The notes below the pieces were generated by a model. It had not been told where the DNA came from, did no database searches, and was given only the letters and a program-made list of their open reading frames with translations. A DNA stretch of 64,000 bases, from the NCBI GenBank assembly GCA_900320285.1, contig ONRQ01000007.1:49036-113035 (forward strand), given 5' to 3'. A program made the position numbers and the translations under genes. This document shows, piece after piece, positions 25,649 through 34,380 of the stretch. The DNA is from an uncultured Eubacteriales bacterium (GTDB taxonomy: Bacteria; Bacillota; Clostridia; Peptostreptococcales; Anaerovoracaceae). Each line of letters opens with the position of its first letter. Positions within the stretch are counted from its first letter, which is position 1.

Positions 25649-27685
25649 CTAGAAGGCCGGCTTAAAGCTCTGTACATTCCCGTCTGTGTCAAGAGCATAG
25701 ACCCAGTCACCGATGTATACGCTTCTGCTGATCGCTGAACCGTCAAGCTTGTGCTTATCTACCGAATTTATGCTGTCATCAGCTTTGAAGAGAAGTATGC
25801 CTGTATCGTATTTGAATTCCGGCTCCGTTTCGACCAGTACATCAGTCTCAGCATCTTCCGAGCCGTCTGTCTCCGAAGGTTCCTCAGCATCTTCTATGAT
25901 CTCAGCATCATCGGTTTCTTCATAGTTCCAGACCTCATACGGGATCGCAAAGTATCCTGCGTCATTATTGACCATCAGCGCGTGGTGATCGTATTGAGCG
26001 ATGCTCGACATGTCTTTGAATTCCTTGCTGTCCATGACCTTCGGGTTCGATGGGTCCGATATGTCGAAGAGGGCAAGCTTGAGCCCGCTGTCATACTCTC
26101 CGCCGTAACCGTTGTCACCTGTAGCGTGGCCTATGCCGAGCAGCCTGCTTTCGTCCACAGGGATGAGCAGGGTGGAGAAGCCGTCGATCTTGACTTCGCC
26201 TTCTATGCGCGGACTTGCCGGATCCGAAAGATCGATTATGAAGAGAGGGTCGATCGCTTCATAGGTGATCACATATGCCTTATCTCCGATGAAACGGACT
26301 GCCTTTATACTTTCATTGCGGGCGAATCCCGTTACCTTGCCGGTTTCTTTCAGCTTAGGATCGAGTACGTAAAGGTTGTTTACATCCATACCGGCACGCT
26401 CCGATGTGGTGGCGATGCGGAAGTATCCGTCGCGTTCATCCATGGAGAACTGATTATCAATATAACCGCGGACCTTTGTGGTGGCGTCGACCCTGACTTT
26501 GAGTCCGTCAAGGCTTGCGCGGACTATACGGGTGCAGTAGGATTCGTTGTCATCAGGCCACTCCATAGAGGTGACATAGAGATTGTGATTGTTGCAGTAT
26601 ATCTCTTCGCTTGCGCCCAGAACAGCTTTTGTGGCAGATCTTCCCTGACTGCCTGCAGAAATATCGACTGCGCTGAGCACTATATATGAAGGTGTGCGAG
26701 GGTCAGGAATACAGCAGATATCTGCTGCTCCAAGCTTCTCCGGGCTGTCGATGCTTCCGCACATCGGTACTGCGCGTCCGCCTCTGTAGACGTAGTCATT
26801 TGTAACTAAATACACAAAATCTCCTACCATGCGGCTCGAGAGAATATTACCCGTCTGACTGAAGTCATACAGCACTTCAGGCTTGCTGCGGTCGCTGATA
26901 TCGTATACGACTATGCCTGAAGAGGACTCGTCGCTGTCATCCTTGTAAATCGTGCCGACTGTGATGAGCCTGTCACCCTTGACATAGATGTCTTCGATGT
27001 AATTCTCTATGCCTGTGCTGCCGATAGTGGATAATTTTTCGGTTTTACCTTCACTGGCAGCGAGAATGATCACCTCGCGTCTGTCTGTCACATAATAGAT
27101 GTATTTGCCGTCCGTTTTGACTATATCCGCCTCATCGACATCATCTACCTGCAGATAGGTTTCTGAATGCCCGCCGGACCCCGATGACTTTGGAGCTGCT
27201 GTGCTTCCGGTAGCTCCTGTATCGGAAGCGGAATCACCAAGAGCGGAATTCTCAAGAACAACTTCTTCATTTTCAACAAGATCCCCGTCGGTTGACCCTC
27301 CGCCAAGCCTGAAACGTTCATAACCCGGACTGTTGTCCATGCTTTTGAGAAGTCTTTCGATTTCGCTCTCATTTTTGAAAGTATATAGTTCGTCCCCGAC
27401 AAGTGATGTATCCGGAGGGGAGGAAAGAATGTCTCTGAGCCCGCTGATGCCGAAAATGGCGATCACTGCGACTGCGGCTACTGCCATCCACCTCTTCAGT
27501 GAAGGATGGGCTTTGGTGCGTCCCGGTTCGAACCGGCGGTCTTCTTTCTTTTCAGCCTGTTCGCCGGCCGGCTTTTCTTCAGCGGCGTTGAGCATGGCAA
27601 GCATGTTCTCTTCGGAAAGGCTTTCCGGAGCTGTGATACCGTCGCTGTCGAATAACTCTTTTATATATTCATGATCTTTGCTCAT
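25649..27685 (-). CDS. Membrane-anchored C-terminal beta-propeller protein
   Basis: A 678-residue protein: a cytoplasmic N terminus of about 60 charged residues, one transmembrane helix at about residues 65-83, a low-complexity Ser/Gly linker (about 150-175) and a long extracytoplasmic domain. The latter starts YLQVDDVDEADIVKTDGKYIYYVTD, the signature of the C-terminal beta-propeller family distantly related to WD40 (PF09826). A very acidic insert lies near residues 590-620. It starts 11 bp downstream of an ECF sigma factor gene, so the cytoplasmic tail may act as an anti-sigma region; that is inference. Confidence 0.85.
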   Translation of the reverse strand: MSKDHEYIKELFDSDGITAPESLSEENMLAMLNAAEEKPAGEQAEKKEDRRFEPGRTKAHPSLKRWMAVAAVAVIAIFGISGLRDILSSPPDTSLVGDELYTFKNESEIERLLKSMDNSPGYERFRLGGGSTDGDLVENEEVVLENSALGDSASDTGATGSTAAPKSSGSGGHSETYLQVDDVDEADIVKTDGKYIYYVTDRREVIILAASEGKTEKLSTIGSTGIENYIEDIYVKGDRLITVGTIYKDDSDESSSGIVVYDISDRSKPEVLYDFSQTGNILSSRMVGDFVYLVTNDYVYRGGRAVPMCGSIDSPEKLGAADICCIPDPRTPSYIVLSAVDISAGSQGRSATKAVLGASEEIYCNNHNLYVTSMEWPDDNESYCTRIVRASLDGLKVRVDATTKVRGYIDNQFSMDERDGYFRIATTSERAGMDVNNLYVLDPKLKETGKVTGFARNESIKAVRFIGDKAYVITYEAIDPLFIIDLSDPASPRIEGEVKIDGFSTLLIPVDESRLLGIGHATGDNGYGGEYDSGLKLALFDISDPSNPKVMDSKEFKDMSSIAQYDHHALMVNNDAGYFAIPYEVWNYEETDDAEIIEDAEEPSETDGSEDAETDVLVETEPEFKYDTGILLFKADDSINSVDKHKLDGSAISRSVYIGDWVYALDTDGNVQSFKPAF

Positions 27686-27696
27686 TTCGATTCTCC

Positions 27697-28203
27697 TTAT
27701 GATAAGAACTCACGCATTTTTGCGAGGCTTCTGGACAGCTTCGATCTTACACTCCCCGGTGCCATTCCCGTCATTGAAGCTATCTCCACACTGTTTAATC
27801 CACCTATAATGCTGAGCAGTACGACATCGCGTTCTTCTTCCCTGAGCTGAGAGAGTGCTTCGGTCAGCTCGATCGAAAGGGAAGGGTGAGCAGACGTGCT
27901 GCCCGTGACGGAGTCATAAATGCGCTCCAGGTTCTCGCGTGTTCCGATCATTTCTTTGATCCTTACGGCACAGCAATTCGAGAGGATCCTGAAGATCCAC
28001 GATCCAAAGGCTTTCTCGTTTCTGAGACCGCCGATGCCCTGCCATGCGGCAAGCACGCAGTCGCTAACGGCGTCTTCGGCTTCGGTCGGATCTCCGAGCC
28101 TGTAGAGCGCGTAGCGGTACAGCCTGTCCTTATAAATGCCGTAAAGTGAGCAGAAGGCTTCCTTGCTCCCGGCTATCGCTTGATTGATCAGTTTTTCATC
28201 CAT
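27697..28203 (-). CDS. ECF-type RNA polymerase sigma factor
   Basis: About 168 residues: sigma region 2 (AFCSLYGIYKDRLYRYALYRLGDPTEAEDAVSDCVLAAW) and region 4 (LSQLREEERDVVLLSIIGGL, NSVEIASMTGMAPGSVRSKLSRSLAKMREFL). No region 3 is present, as expected for group 4 sigma factors. The start at 28203 (MDEKL) is preferred because an ACGAGG sequence lies nine bases upstream; an ATG at 28227 has no RBS. It is cotranscribed with the membrane beta-propeller protein, its likely controller. Confidence 0.9.
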   Translation of the reverse strand: MDEKLINQAIAGSKEAFCSLYGIYKDRLYRYALYRLGDPTEAEDAVSDCVLAAWQGIGGLRNEKAFGSWIFRILSNCCAVRIKEMIGTRENLERIYDSVTGSTSAHPSLSIELTEALSQLREEERDVVLLSIIGGLNSVEIASMTGMAPGSVRSKLSRSLAKMREFLS

Positions 28204-28261
28204 TTTTGTCATCCTCGTTTTAAGCATTGCAGATGCTTTTTAAGAGCTCTCATATATATAG

Positions 28262-28287
28262 TATCGTAAAAAGGGTAAAGTGTTGCA
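28262..28287 (-). promoter_or_regulatory. Candidate ECF-type autoregulated promoter
   Basis: On the minus strand TGCAAC, 15 bp, CGATA precedes the sigma gene. This resembles ECF promoters, which pair an AAC-containing -35 element with a CG-containing -10 element. Autoregulation is common for such factors, but this is a pattern match only. Confidence 0.35.
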
Positions 28288-28342
28288 AAAAATGTGGTAT
28301 CATATTCGTCGTAAATCGATTATCTGAACAGGAGGATAAATT

Positions 28343-28750
28343 ATGGACAGAGCTGACCAGGCTTCCGCAAAGCACAGAAACGGATTTAACTGCTGCCAGT
28401 CGGTAGCATGTGTATTTGCTGATGAAGTGGGGATCGATGAGTCCCTGCTCTATAAGATGGGTGAAGGTTTTGGAGCCGGAATGGGGACCACACAGGGCGT
28501 GTGCGGAGCACTCAGCGGAGCAGCCATGCTGGCAGGACTGGTGCACAGCGACGGCAATACGGAAAAAGCCGGTCTCACAAAGGCAAAGACAACGAGGACA
28601 GCAGGAATAATGCAGAAGAAGTTCATCGAGCAGGCCGGAGCTCTTATATGCAAAGAGATAAAGACCGGTAATAACGGCAAGGCATGGACATCCTGCGATG
28701 ACTGCATCAGGATCGCTGTAAGACTCGTAGAGGAGGAGCTGGGACTGTAA
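28343..28750 (+). CDS. C_GCAxxG_C_C family redox protein
   Basis: A 135-residue protein of the family named for its cysteine and glycine pattern. The cysteines are in FNCCQSVACVF, GVCGALSGA, LICKEI and the CDDC pair near the end. These proteins are thought to be redox-active and are common in anaerobes, with no firmly assigned role. ATG preceded by ACAGGAGGATAAATT. An extended -10 TGGTATCAT at 28295-28303 may drive it, divergent from the sigma factor promoter. Confidence 0.85.
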   Translation: MDRADQASAKHRNGFNCCQSVACVFADEVGIDESLLYKMGEGFGAGMGTTQGVCGALSGAAMLAGLVHSDGNTEKAGLTKAKTTRTAGIMQKKFIEQAGALICKEIKTGNNGKAWTSCDDCIRIAVRLVEEELGL

Positions 28751-28767
28751 AAAGCCGACGCACTTTG

Positions 28768-29691
28768 ATGGACGAAAAGACCAACCTGATAAAAAACAAA
28801 AAGAACAGCGATTACAGGACTGGCCTTATATGCGTTCTGGCCTGTCAGATGTTCTGGGGTTTCTGCCCTATATACTGGCAGGCACTGGTGCCGATACCGT
28901 CATGGATCATAATTCTTTACCGTATGGTGACTATGTTCGTGTATTCGTATATTGCCGCCAGAATGAGATATTCCAGAGAGGAGATATGGGGACCTCTCCG
29001 GGAGAAAGGTGTGATCGTCAGATATCTGGCAGCCGGACTGCTCCTTACAGCTAACTGGAGTACGTATATCTGGGCTATGACGACCGGTCACATGATACAG
29101 GCTTCTATCGGCTACTACATAGAACCGATCGTCATCTGCATTTTTGGTGTCGTGATATTCAGTGAAAAGTTCACAAAATACAATGTAACGGCAATAGGAC
29201 TGGCTTTGATATCTCTTACTATCATGCTTATCCATTACAGGCAGATACCGGGAGTAGCCCTTGGTCTTGCGTTCACGTGGGCCTGCTATTCCGCGATAAA
29301 AAAATCGACGGACAGGCCGCCGCTTATAGAACTTGTTTATGAGACCATGTTTTACGCCGTGCTGGCTGTCATTGCAATATTCTATATAGAGACAAAGGGG
29401 ATAGGGGCCCTGAGCTTCGGTGTTCCGGGCAAATACGCCCTTATGTTCCTCAGCGGACTGATAACGCTGATACCGATCGCGCTCTTCGGAAGCGCTGCGA
29501 AGAAGGTGACACTGTTTGTGATCGGACTGGCACAGTACATCAGCCCTACGATCACTCTTCTGCTCGGTATTTTTGCATATAAAGAGCCGATCGACAGGGT
29601 TCAGGTAATATCCTTTGCCATTATCTGGATCGGCCTTGTGTTCTTCAGTTATGGGGAGTATAAAAACAACCTTGAGCAGCTAGAGTCCTGA
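28768..29691 (+). CDS. rarD: RarD-type EamA transporter
   Basis: About 307 residues, ten predicted transmembrane helices in two EamA repeats. The first helix region GLICVLACQMFWGFCPIYWQ and WSTYIWAMTTGHMIQASIGYYIEP are characteristic of RarD proteins. The transported compound is not established for this family. The ATG at 28768 follows the C_GCAxxG_C_C gene by 17 bp. Its 3' end overlaps the convergent aldolase-like gene by 12 bp. Confidence 0.88.
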   Translation: MDEKTNLIKNKKNSDYRTGLICVLACQMFWGFCPIYWQALVPIPSWIIILYRMVTMFVYSYIAARMRYSREEIWGPLREKGVIVRYLAAGLLLTANWSTYIWAMTTGHMIQASIGYYIEPIVICIFGVVIFSEKFTKYNVTAIGLALISLTIMLIHYRQIPGVALGLAFTWACYSAIKKSTDRPPLIELVYETMFYAVLAVIAIFYIETKGIGALSFGVPGKYALMFLSGLITLIPIALFGSAAKKVTLFVIGLAQYISPTITLLLGIFAYKEPIDRVQVISFAIIWIGLVFFSYGEYKNNLEQLES

Positions 29692-30864
29692 GTCGAAGGA
29701 GAGGAGGTTACGCGCTCTCATCTCAACAGCCTCGGCAATAGCCAGAACGACATCAAGTGAAGGTCCGTAGAATACCGCTCCGTGATGAGGAATGATACAT
29801 GCATGGGTATCGCTGAAAGTGGAAACAACTGCTTCTCCCAGTTCTTCTGTACCCGGAAGAGCATAATCTGTGACTTTCACATCTCCGATAAGTTCCTGCA
29901 GCTCGCCTTCGCCAAGCGTGAATCCTGCCTTGCAGGCTGCGAACACGCTTATGGCATTCGATCTGGTCTGGATTATGGCCTTGCAGTCAGGGGAATTTCT
30001 GTAAGCTGCGGCGTGCATCCTGACTTCGGTGCTTGGGATGCGCTGGTTGCCGTATTCAAGAGTATGTATATTTACTTTCACGATGTCTTCGATCTTTATA
30101 TCGAAGTAATCCATCGATGAAGGTGTAATGAGCATTTCATTGTCGTTCAGCCTGACAGAGAGGTTGCCCCACGATCCGTATGAGAGGTCACGCTTTACGA
30201 GATCCTTACCATGCTCTATGAGGCTGCTTCTTACAGCGAACTCTTCTTCGTCATATTTGACATACTCCGCGTATGGCTCTTCATTGCGGTTTATATAATC
30301 AGATAAGAAGTCCTTTCTGAACCCGTCAGCAAGGGCTTTTTCTATTGGTACTGTGCCGCCAAGCATTTTCCCGTGAACTTCGGCCTCACAAGCCTTTTCA
30401 ACTATCTGGATTCCGGCAACGGCTTTTCTGCTGTTTGAGCCCACTGCGATAGCCCCGGTGCCTTTGATGAGGCATACGGATGAGTCCTTAAGTGCCGCAA
30501 GGATATTCGCGACAGAAGCGTCAGGTATAACTTTAAGCTCGGAGCCTGTCAGCCTTGCAAGGTCTTCGAGAGTGACGGGTATTACGTCGGCGTTTTCAGA
30601 CACGGCAACAGCATCGGCTGTGCAGCCGAAAAGTATGGCGTTGATGTCGCTTCGTCTGTTGAAGATCTCTCCCAGATCACCTGAATTGATATCACACAGT
30701 TCGTAGCTGTCTTCGGTGATCTCAGCAAGGATCTTGTTGCCTCCGGTGCTGAGGAATGTGTTTTTATCTACACGCACACAAAGCTGGCCGTACATCGCCT
30801 TGAATTTACCGTGAAAGCCATTGAGAGCTTTCGTCATCATTGTGGCTGCCTGGTCTCTGGTCAC
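29680..30864 (-). CDS. Double class II aldolase/adducin-like protein without metal histidines
   Basis: A 394-residue protein with two class II aldolase-like halves. The second half has GSWGNLSVRLNDNEMLITPSSMDYFDI, EVRMHAAAYRNSPDCKAIIQTRS and IPHHGAVFYGP, matching L-fuculose-phosphate aldolase relatives. Catalytic members carry an HxH zinc pair (HTHS or HNHA) where this protein has QTRS, so two of three zinc histidines are lost although the acidic residue and the HHG motif remain. The N-terminal half repeats the pattern in a more diverged form, again without HxH. The GTG start at 30864 is supported by GGAG eight bases upstream. It may be a non-catalytic binding protein. Confidence 0.75.
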   Translation of the reverse strand: MTRDQAATMMTKALNGFHGKFKAMYGQLCVRVDKNTFLSTGGNKILAEITEDSYELCDINSGDLGEIFNRRSDINAILFGCTADAVAVSENADVIPVTLEDLARLTGSELKVIPDASVANILAALKDSSVCLIKGTGAIAVGSNSRKAVAGIQIVEKACEAEVHGKMLGGTVPIEKALADGFRKDFLSDYINRNEEPYAEYVKYDEEEFAVRSSLIEHGKDLVKRDLSYGSWGNLSVRLNDNEMLITPSSMDYFDIKIEDIVKVNIHTLEYGNQRIPSTEVRMHAAAYRNSPDCKAIIQTRSNAISVFAACKAGFTLGEGELQELIGDVKVTDYALPGTEELGEAVVSTFSDTHACIIPHHGAVFYGPSLDVVLAIAEAVEMRARNLLSFDSGL

Positions 30865-30954
30865 CTTTGTTACTCCTTACTGATATGTGGTTAACATATT
30901 AACATAAGGAGCTAAGGATAGTGTGTTTGTTTAATAAATCTTATATATAATTTT

Positions 30955-30982
30955 TAAAATAAAACGCCGCTTCTGCGGCGTT
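30955..30982 (-). terminator. Terminator of the minus-strand glycosyltransferase
   Basis: AACGCCGC-TTCT-GCGGCGTT at 30963-30982; on the minus strand it is followed by TTTTATTTTAAAAATT. Confidence 0.85.
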
Positions 30983-30993
30983 CAGTTTTCAGT

Positions 30994-32253
30994 TCACTTA
31001 CATATATTAAGAAGTCTGGCGGCAAGACCATCCCAGGTTATGGATGAAGTATCGGGCAGAGAACCCGGCAAACAGCCTGCAGTGAAGGCCTCCATTGTAT
31101 CTCTGAGTGTTGAAGCCAGGTCATCGATGAAAGTGCTTCGTCCCTCATCTGTAGGCTCATCGATGCTTTTCATCTGCGGCATCGGAATGAATACGGTGTT
31201 TGACCCGCCTACATTAGCGTCTATCCAGCTTTTTACGCCGGGCAGATCGGTGCTTACAGGCACCGCGCCGGCGGACATCGCTTCTATGAGTACCAGCGGC
31301 AGACCCTCGAAATAGGATGGAAGTATAAAGATGTCCGTACGGCGGAGCAGCTCCGCGAGAGCGGGCTGCGGTATCTGCCCGAGCCATTCCGCCCATGGCG
31401 GCAGCTCTTCGAGTTTGTCTTTCATGACTTCATCCTGACAGCCTCCTGCCATTGTGAGTTCAAATGCCGGCACATCGCTGTCAGATGCAAGCCTGTCGAG
31501 AGCGGCAAGCATCTCAGGAACTCCTTTTGGCCTGCTTATCTTGCCGGCATAGGCAAGGCGCAGAGGTTCCTCCGGAGAGTGTTCCGTTCTGCCGTCCGTG
31601 TTGAACAGCTTGCTGTTGTAGCCGCTCCCGATAACAGAAACGCGGCTTTCATCAATTCCGAATATTTCAATGATCTGTGCGCGCTGCGCTTCGTGAAGAG
31701 CCAGCGCAGCATCCAGCTTCTTTATATATGGTCTGACAAAATCACGGAGGTTGTCACAATTGATCATCTGCCTCAGATCGGTACCGTGCGAGATGCCGGC
31801 AATGCGCCTGTCCGGAAAATGCTTCCTCACAAAGGCGGTCAGCAAAAACAGATGATGGCAGATAATGAGATCCGGATCAAGATCAGCTACAGCCCGGCTT
31901 ACTGCATCTATGAATGCCTCTTCGAACTGAGCAACCATATCAGGTGTAAGATCGCGGTATCTTGTTGATGTGTACGGCATTATATCCGACATGCCTACGA
32001 CCGGGAATGGAAGAGCATTGAATCTGGCCGGCGCAGCCTTGCATGGCGCAGCAAGCAGGTCAGTCTTGTTGTCAGCAAAAAAGACAGGATAACAGGAGAC
32101 TCCATTAGGGAAGTCTATCACGTCATCCGGAAAGATCCCGCAGACGACGGCCTGACTGTGTCCCATGCGGTCAAAGGCCCTGACAAGCTCTGTCATATAT
32201 GTGCCGCTTCCGGTCGAATGCGGCTTTTGTGCTGTGATACTTAGTATTTTCAT
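30994..32253 (-). CDS. GT4-type glycosyltransferase
   Basis: A 419-residue GT-B fold enzyme. The N-terminal domain has the MKILSITAQKPHSTGSGTYMTELVRAF entry and ISHGTDLRQM; the C-terminal domain has LRLAYAGKISRPKGVPEML and FILPSYFEGLPLVLIEAMSAG, the nucleotide-sugar EGLPLVLIE motif with both conserved glutamates. It is a single gene with its own terminator; sugar and acceptor are unknown. No polysaccharide gene cluster surrounds it. Confidence 0.88.
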   Translation of the reverse strand: MKILSITAQKPHSTGSGTYMTELVRAFDRMGHSQAVVCGIFPDDVIDFPNGVSCYPVFFADNKTDLLAAPCKAAPARFNALPFPVVGMSDIMPYTSTRYRDLTPDMVAQFEEAFIDAVSRAVADLDPDLIICHHLFLLTAFVRKHFPDRRIAGISHGTDLRQMINCDNLRDFVRPYIKKLDAALALHEAQRAQIIEIFGIDESRVSVIGSGYNSKLFNTDGRTEHSPEEPLRLAYAGKISRPKGVPEMLAALDRLASDSDVPAFELTMAGGCQDEVMKDKLEELPPWAEWLGQIPQPALAELLRRTDIFILPSYFEGLPLVLIEAMSAGAVPVSTDLPGVKSWIDANVGGSNTVFIPMPQMKSIDEPTDEGRSTFIDDLASTLRDTMEAFTAGCLPGSLPDTSSITWDGLAARLLNICK

Positions 32254-32300
32254 GGCACTATATTATCATATATCCGAGAGTTCCTTCACATAATCTTTAC

Positions 32301-32400
32301 TTGCAAAAGTTCGAATACTATTGTATAAATAAATAGCAAAGTAAATACCAAGGGGTAATATAGAATGAGGCTGTTCCGATAAAAGGGGACAGCCATTTTT
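32301..32400 (+). promoter_or_regulatory. Promoter and terminator-like leader hairpin of the oxidoreductase operon
   Basis: TTGCAA at 32301-32306, 17-bp spacer, TATAAA at 32324-32329. About 40 bp downstream is a nine-base-pair hairpin (GGCTGTTCC at 32369-32377 with GGGACAGCC at 32386-32394) followed by ATTTTTG, ending just before the RBS AGGAATTT and the ATG at 32416. A terminator between promoter and first gene suggests transcription attenuation. No known riboswitch fold is recognised in the short leader. Confidence 0.6.
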
Positions 32401-32415
32401 GTAGGAATTTAACTT

Positions 32416-33117
32416 ATGGGACTCTTTTACGAAGCAGACAAAACGTTTGAGCAGCTGATGGACGAGAAGAAAAATTTCGTCTTTATCGGTGAGGCGGGCT
32501 CAGGAAAAAGTGAGATAATCCTTAATATTGCAAACAAGCTTGCTCAGAAGACAGGAAAGCAGGTGGATCTGTTCGACCTCGACCAGACAAAACCTCTTTA
32601 CAGGTCGAGAGATATGCAGCAGGATTTCGCGAACAGGGGTGTTAATATCATATATCAGGAGCAGTATCTCGACGCACCTGTAATGGTTGGCGGAGTCAGA
32701 GTATCACTGATTTCCGATCACTATACGCTTCTTGATATCGGCGGAGGCCACCAGGCGGCAAAATTTGCCGGTGCCTACAGCGATCTCCTGAGCAAGGACG
32801 ACGCAGTTCCTGTCTATATCGTCAATCCGTACAGACCGTGGACAAAAAGCGTCGATGCAATAGACGGTACAATGCGGCATATTCTCGGGTCAATGAGGCT
32901 CGATCACATATACATACTCGGAAATCCGAATCTCGGATACGCAACATCAGTTAATGAATTCATGGAAGGACTGGACAAGATCGATGAGCTGTTCGACGGC
33001 TTCACGGTCGTCAACAGTGCCTGTGTAAGAAGAGAGATCTTCGAAGAAGCGCAGGCCATGACCGGCAAGTCTCTGGTACCTCTCGACCTCTTCCTGACCT
33101 ACTCGTGGGTTGATTAG
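32416..33117 (+). CDS. P-loop NTPase of unknown function, linked to the 2-oxoacid oxidoreductase
   Basis: A 233-residue protein with a Walker A motif FIGEAGSGKSE near residue 25 and QVDLFDLDQTKPL following, consistent with a SIMIBI or related P-loop fold. A LLDIGGGHQ strand could hold the Walker B-like site. I do not recognise the family. It is the first gene of an apparent operon with a ferredoxin subunit and the other parts of a ferredoxin-dependent oxidoreductase, so a maturation or activation role is conceivable; no direct evidence. Confidence 0.7.
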   Translation: MGLFYEADKTFEQLMDEKKNFVFIGEAGSGKSEIILNIANKLAQKTGKQVDLFDLDQTKPLYRSRDMQQDFANRGVNIIYQEQYLDAPVMVGGVRVSLISDHYTLLDIGGGHQAAKFAGAYSDLLSKDDAVPVYIVNPYRPWTKSVDAIDGTMRHILGSMRLDHIYILGNPNLGYATSVNEFMEGLDKIDELFDGFTVVNSACVRREIFEEAQAMTGKSLVPLDLFLTYSWVD

Positions 33118-33153
33118 AATAAACAAAGATATTGTTAAGAAGGAGGAATATTA

Positions 33154-33357
33154 ATGGCAAGAATCGAAATCACGACCGAAGCCTGCAAATCATGCTCCTA
33201 CTGCGTCATCTCGTGCCCTAAAAAGTGCCTCGAGATCGGCGAGAAAGTTAACTCCAAAGGTTATCTCTATGCGACTTCCGCAAGACCTGAGGACTGCATC
33301 GGATGTGCGATGTGCGCCCAGATCTGCCCTGAGTCCGCAATAGAGGTCTGGAGATAG
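33154..33357 (+). CDS. 2-oxoacid:ferredoxin oxidoreductase delta subunit, 2[4Fe-4S] ferredoxin
   Basis: A 67-residue protein with two CxxCxxCxxxCP motifs (CKSCSYCVISCP and CIGCAMCAQICP), each binding a [4Fe-4S] cluster. It corresponds to the delta subunit of KOR/VOR enzymes and carries electrons from the TPP centre to free ferredoxin. AGAAGGAGG precedes the ATG. Confidence 0.92.
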   Translation: MARIEITTEACKSCSYCVISCPKKCLEIGEKVNSKGYLYATSARPEDCIGCAMCAQICPESAIEVWR

Positions 33358-33371
33358 GAAAGGAGACAGAT

Positions 33372-34380
33372 ATGGCAGAAAGAGTATTCATGAAAGGAAC
33401 AGAAGCGATAGCTGAGGCTGCTGTAAGAGCAGGCTGCCGCTTCTTCGCAGGCTACCCTATCACTCCTCAGAACGACTTCCGTCAACATGCTGTACGGCGC
33501 AGCTTCGACAGGAATCAGAGCAATGAGCTCATCCTCGTCATGCGGAATCTCACTCTACAGCGAAGGTGTATCATATTGTGCGTCAGCACGTATCCCTATG
33601 GTATACGTAAACGTTCAGAGAGGCGGCCCGGGAATCGGAGCTATTCAGCCGGCACAGCAGGACTACCTGCAGGCTACAAAGGCATCCGGAAACGGCGGAT
33701 TCAGAATGATCGTACTCGCTCCGGACTCAGTTCAGGAGTGCGTAGACATGGTCTATGAGGCATATGACCTTGCTGAGAGAGACCAGAACCCTGTACTCGT
33801 TCTGACAGACGGAGTAATGGGCACCATGATGGAGCCTGTAGTGCTTCCGCCTATGAAGACAGACGAGGAACTCGCAGCATGCAGAGCTAAGTTTGCTGAC
33901 AGAGCTATCGTAGGACACCCTCTCGGACAGCAGGCATTCTGCAGACCGGGATCGGTAGGCGACGGCCAGGAGAAGGTAAACATCGATGCTGCCGCCATGT
34001 ATGAGACATGGGATAAGGACATCAGGGTAGAAGAGTACATGATGGACGATGCTGAGATCGTATTCGCTGCTTATGGAATCTCCGCACGTATATCCAGAGC
34101 AGTCATCAGACAGCTCCGTGAAGAGGGCATCAAGGCAGGAATGATCAGACCGATCACACTCTCGCCATTCCCATATGACTCGTTCAGAAACCTTGACTTC
34201 AACAGAGTCAAGGGCATCATAGACGTAGAGATGTCGATTCCTGCTCAGATGAGATGGGACGTTGACTATGCGGTACAGGGCAGATGCCCGGTGCACGAAG
34301 TGCTCAGATCCGGCGGCCAGCTGCTGACCAACGATCAGGTATTGAAGGGCGCAAAAGAATTCATTAAGGAGGTGCTGTAA
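33372..34380 (+). pseudogene. 2-oxoacid:ferredoxin oxidoreductase alpha subunit, internally deleted and frameshifted
   Basis: The first 36 codons read MAERVFMKGTEAIAEAAVR, then GCRFFAGYPITPQN, the normal start of a KOR/VOR alpha subunit. At 33471-33480 the sequence jumps to the codons for SVNMLYGAAS in another frame. Homologues have about 25 residues here, including the EIPEY and GESEVAS motifs. Restoring 71 nt would give 1080 nt, an intact frame of 359 residues, a normal length. The rest of the gene (RGGPGIGAIQPAQQDYLQAT to the stop) is undamaged. The neighbouring subunits are intact, so this is either a very recent mutation or an assembly error. The product as read cannot make a full subunit. 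Confidence 0.85.
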
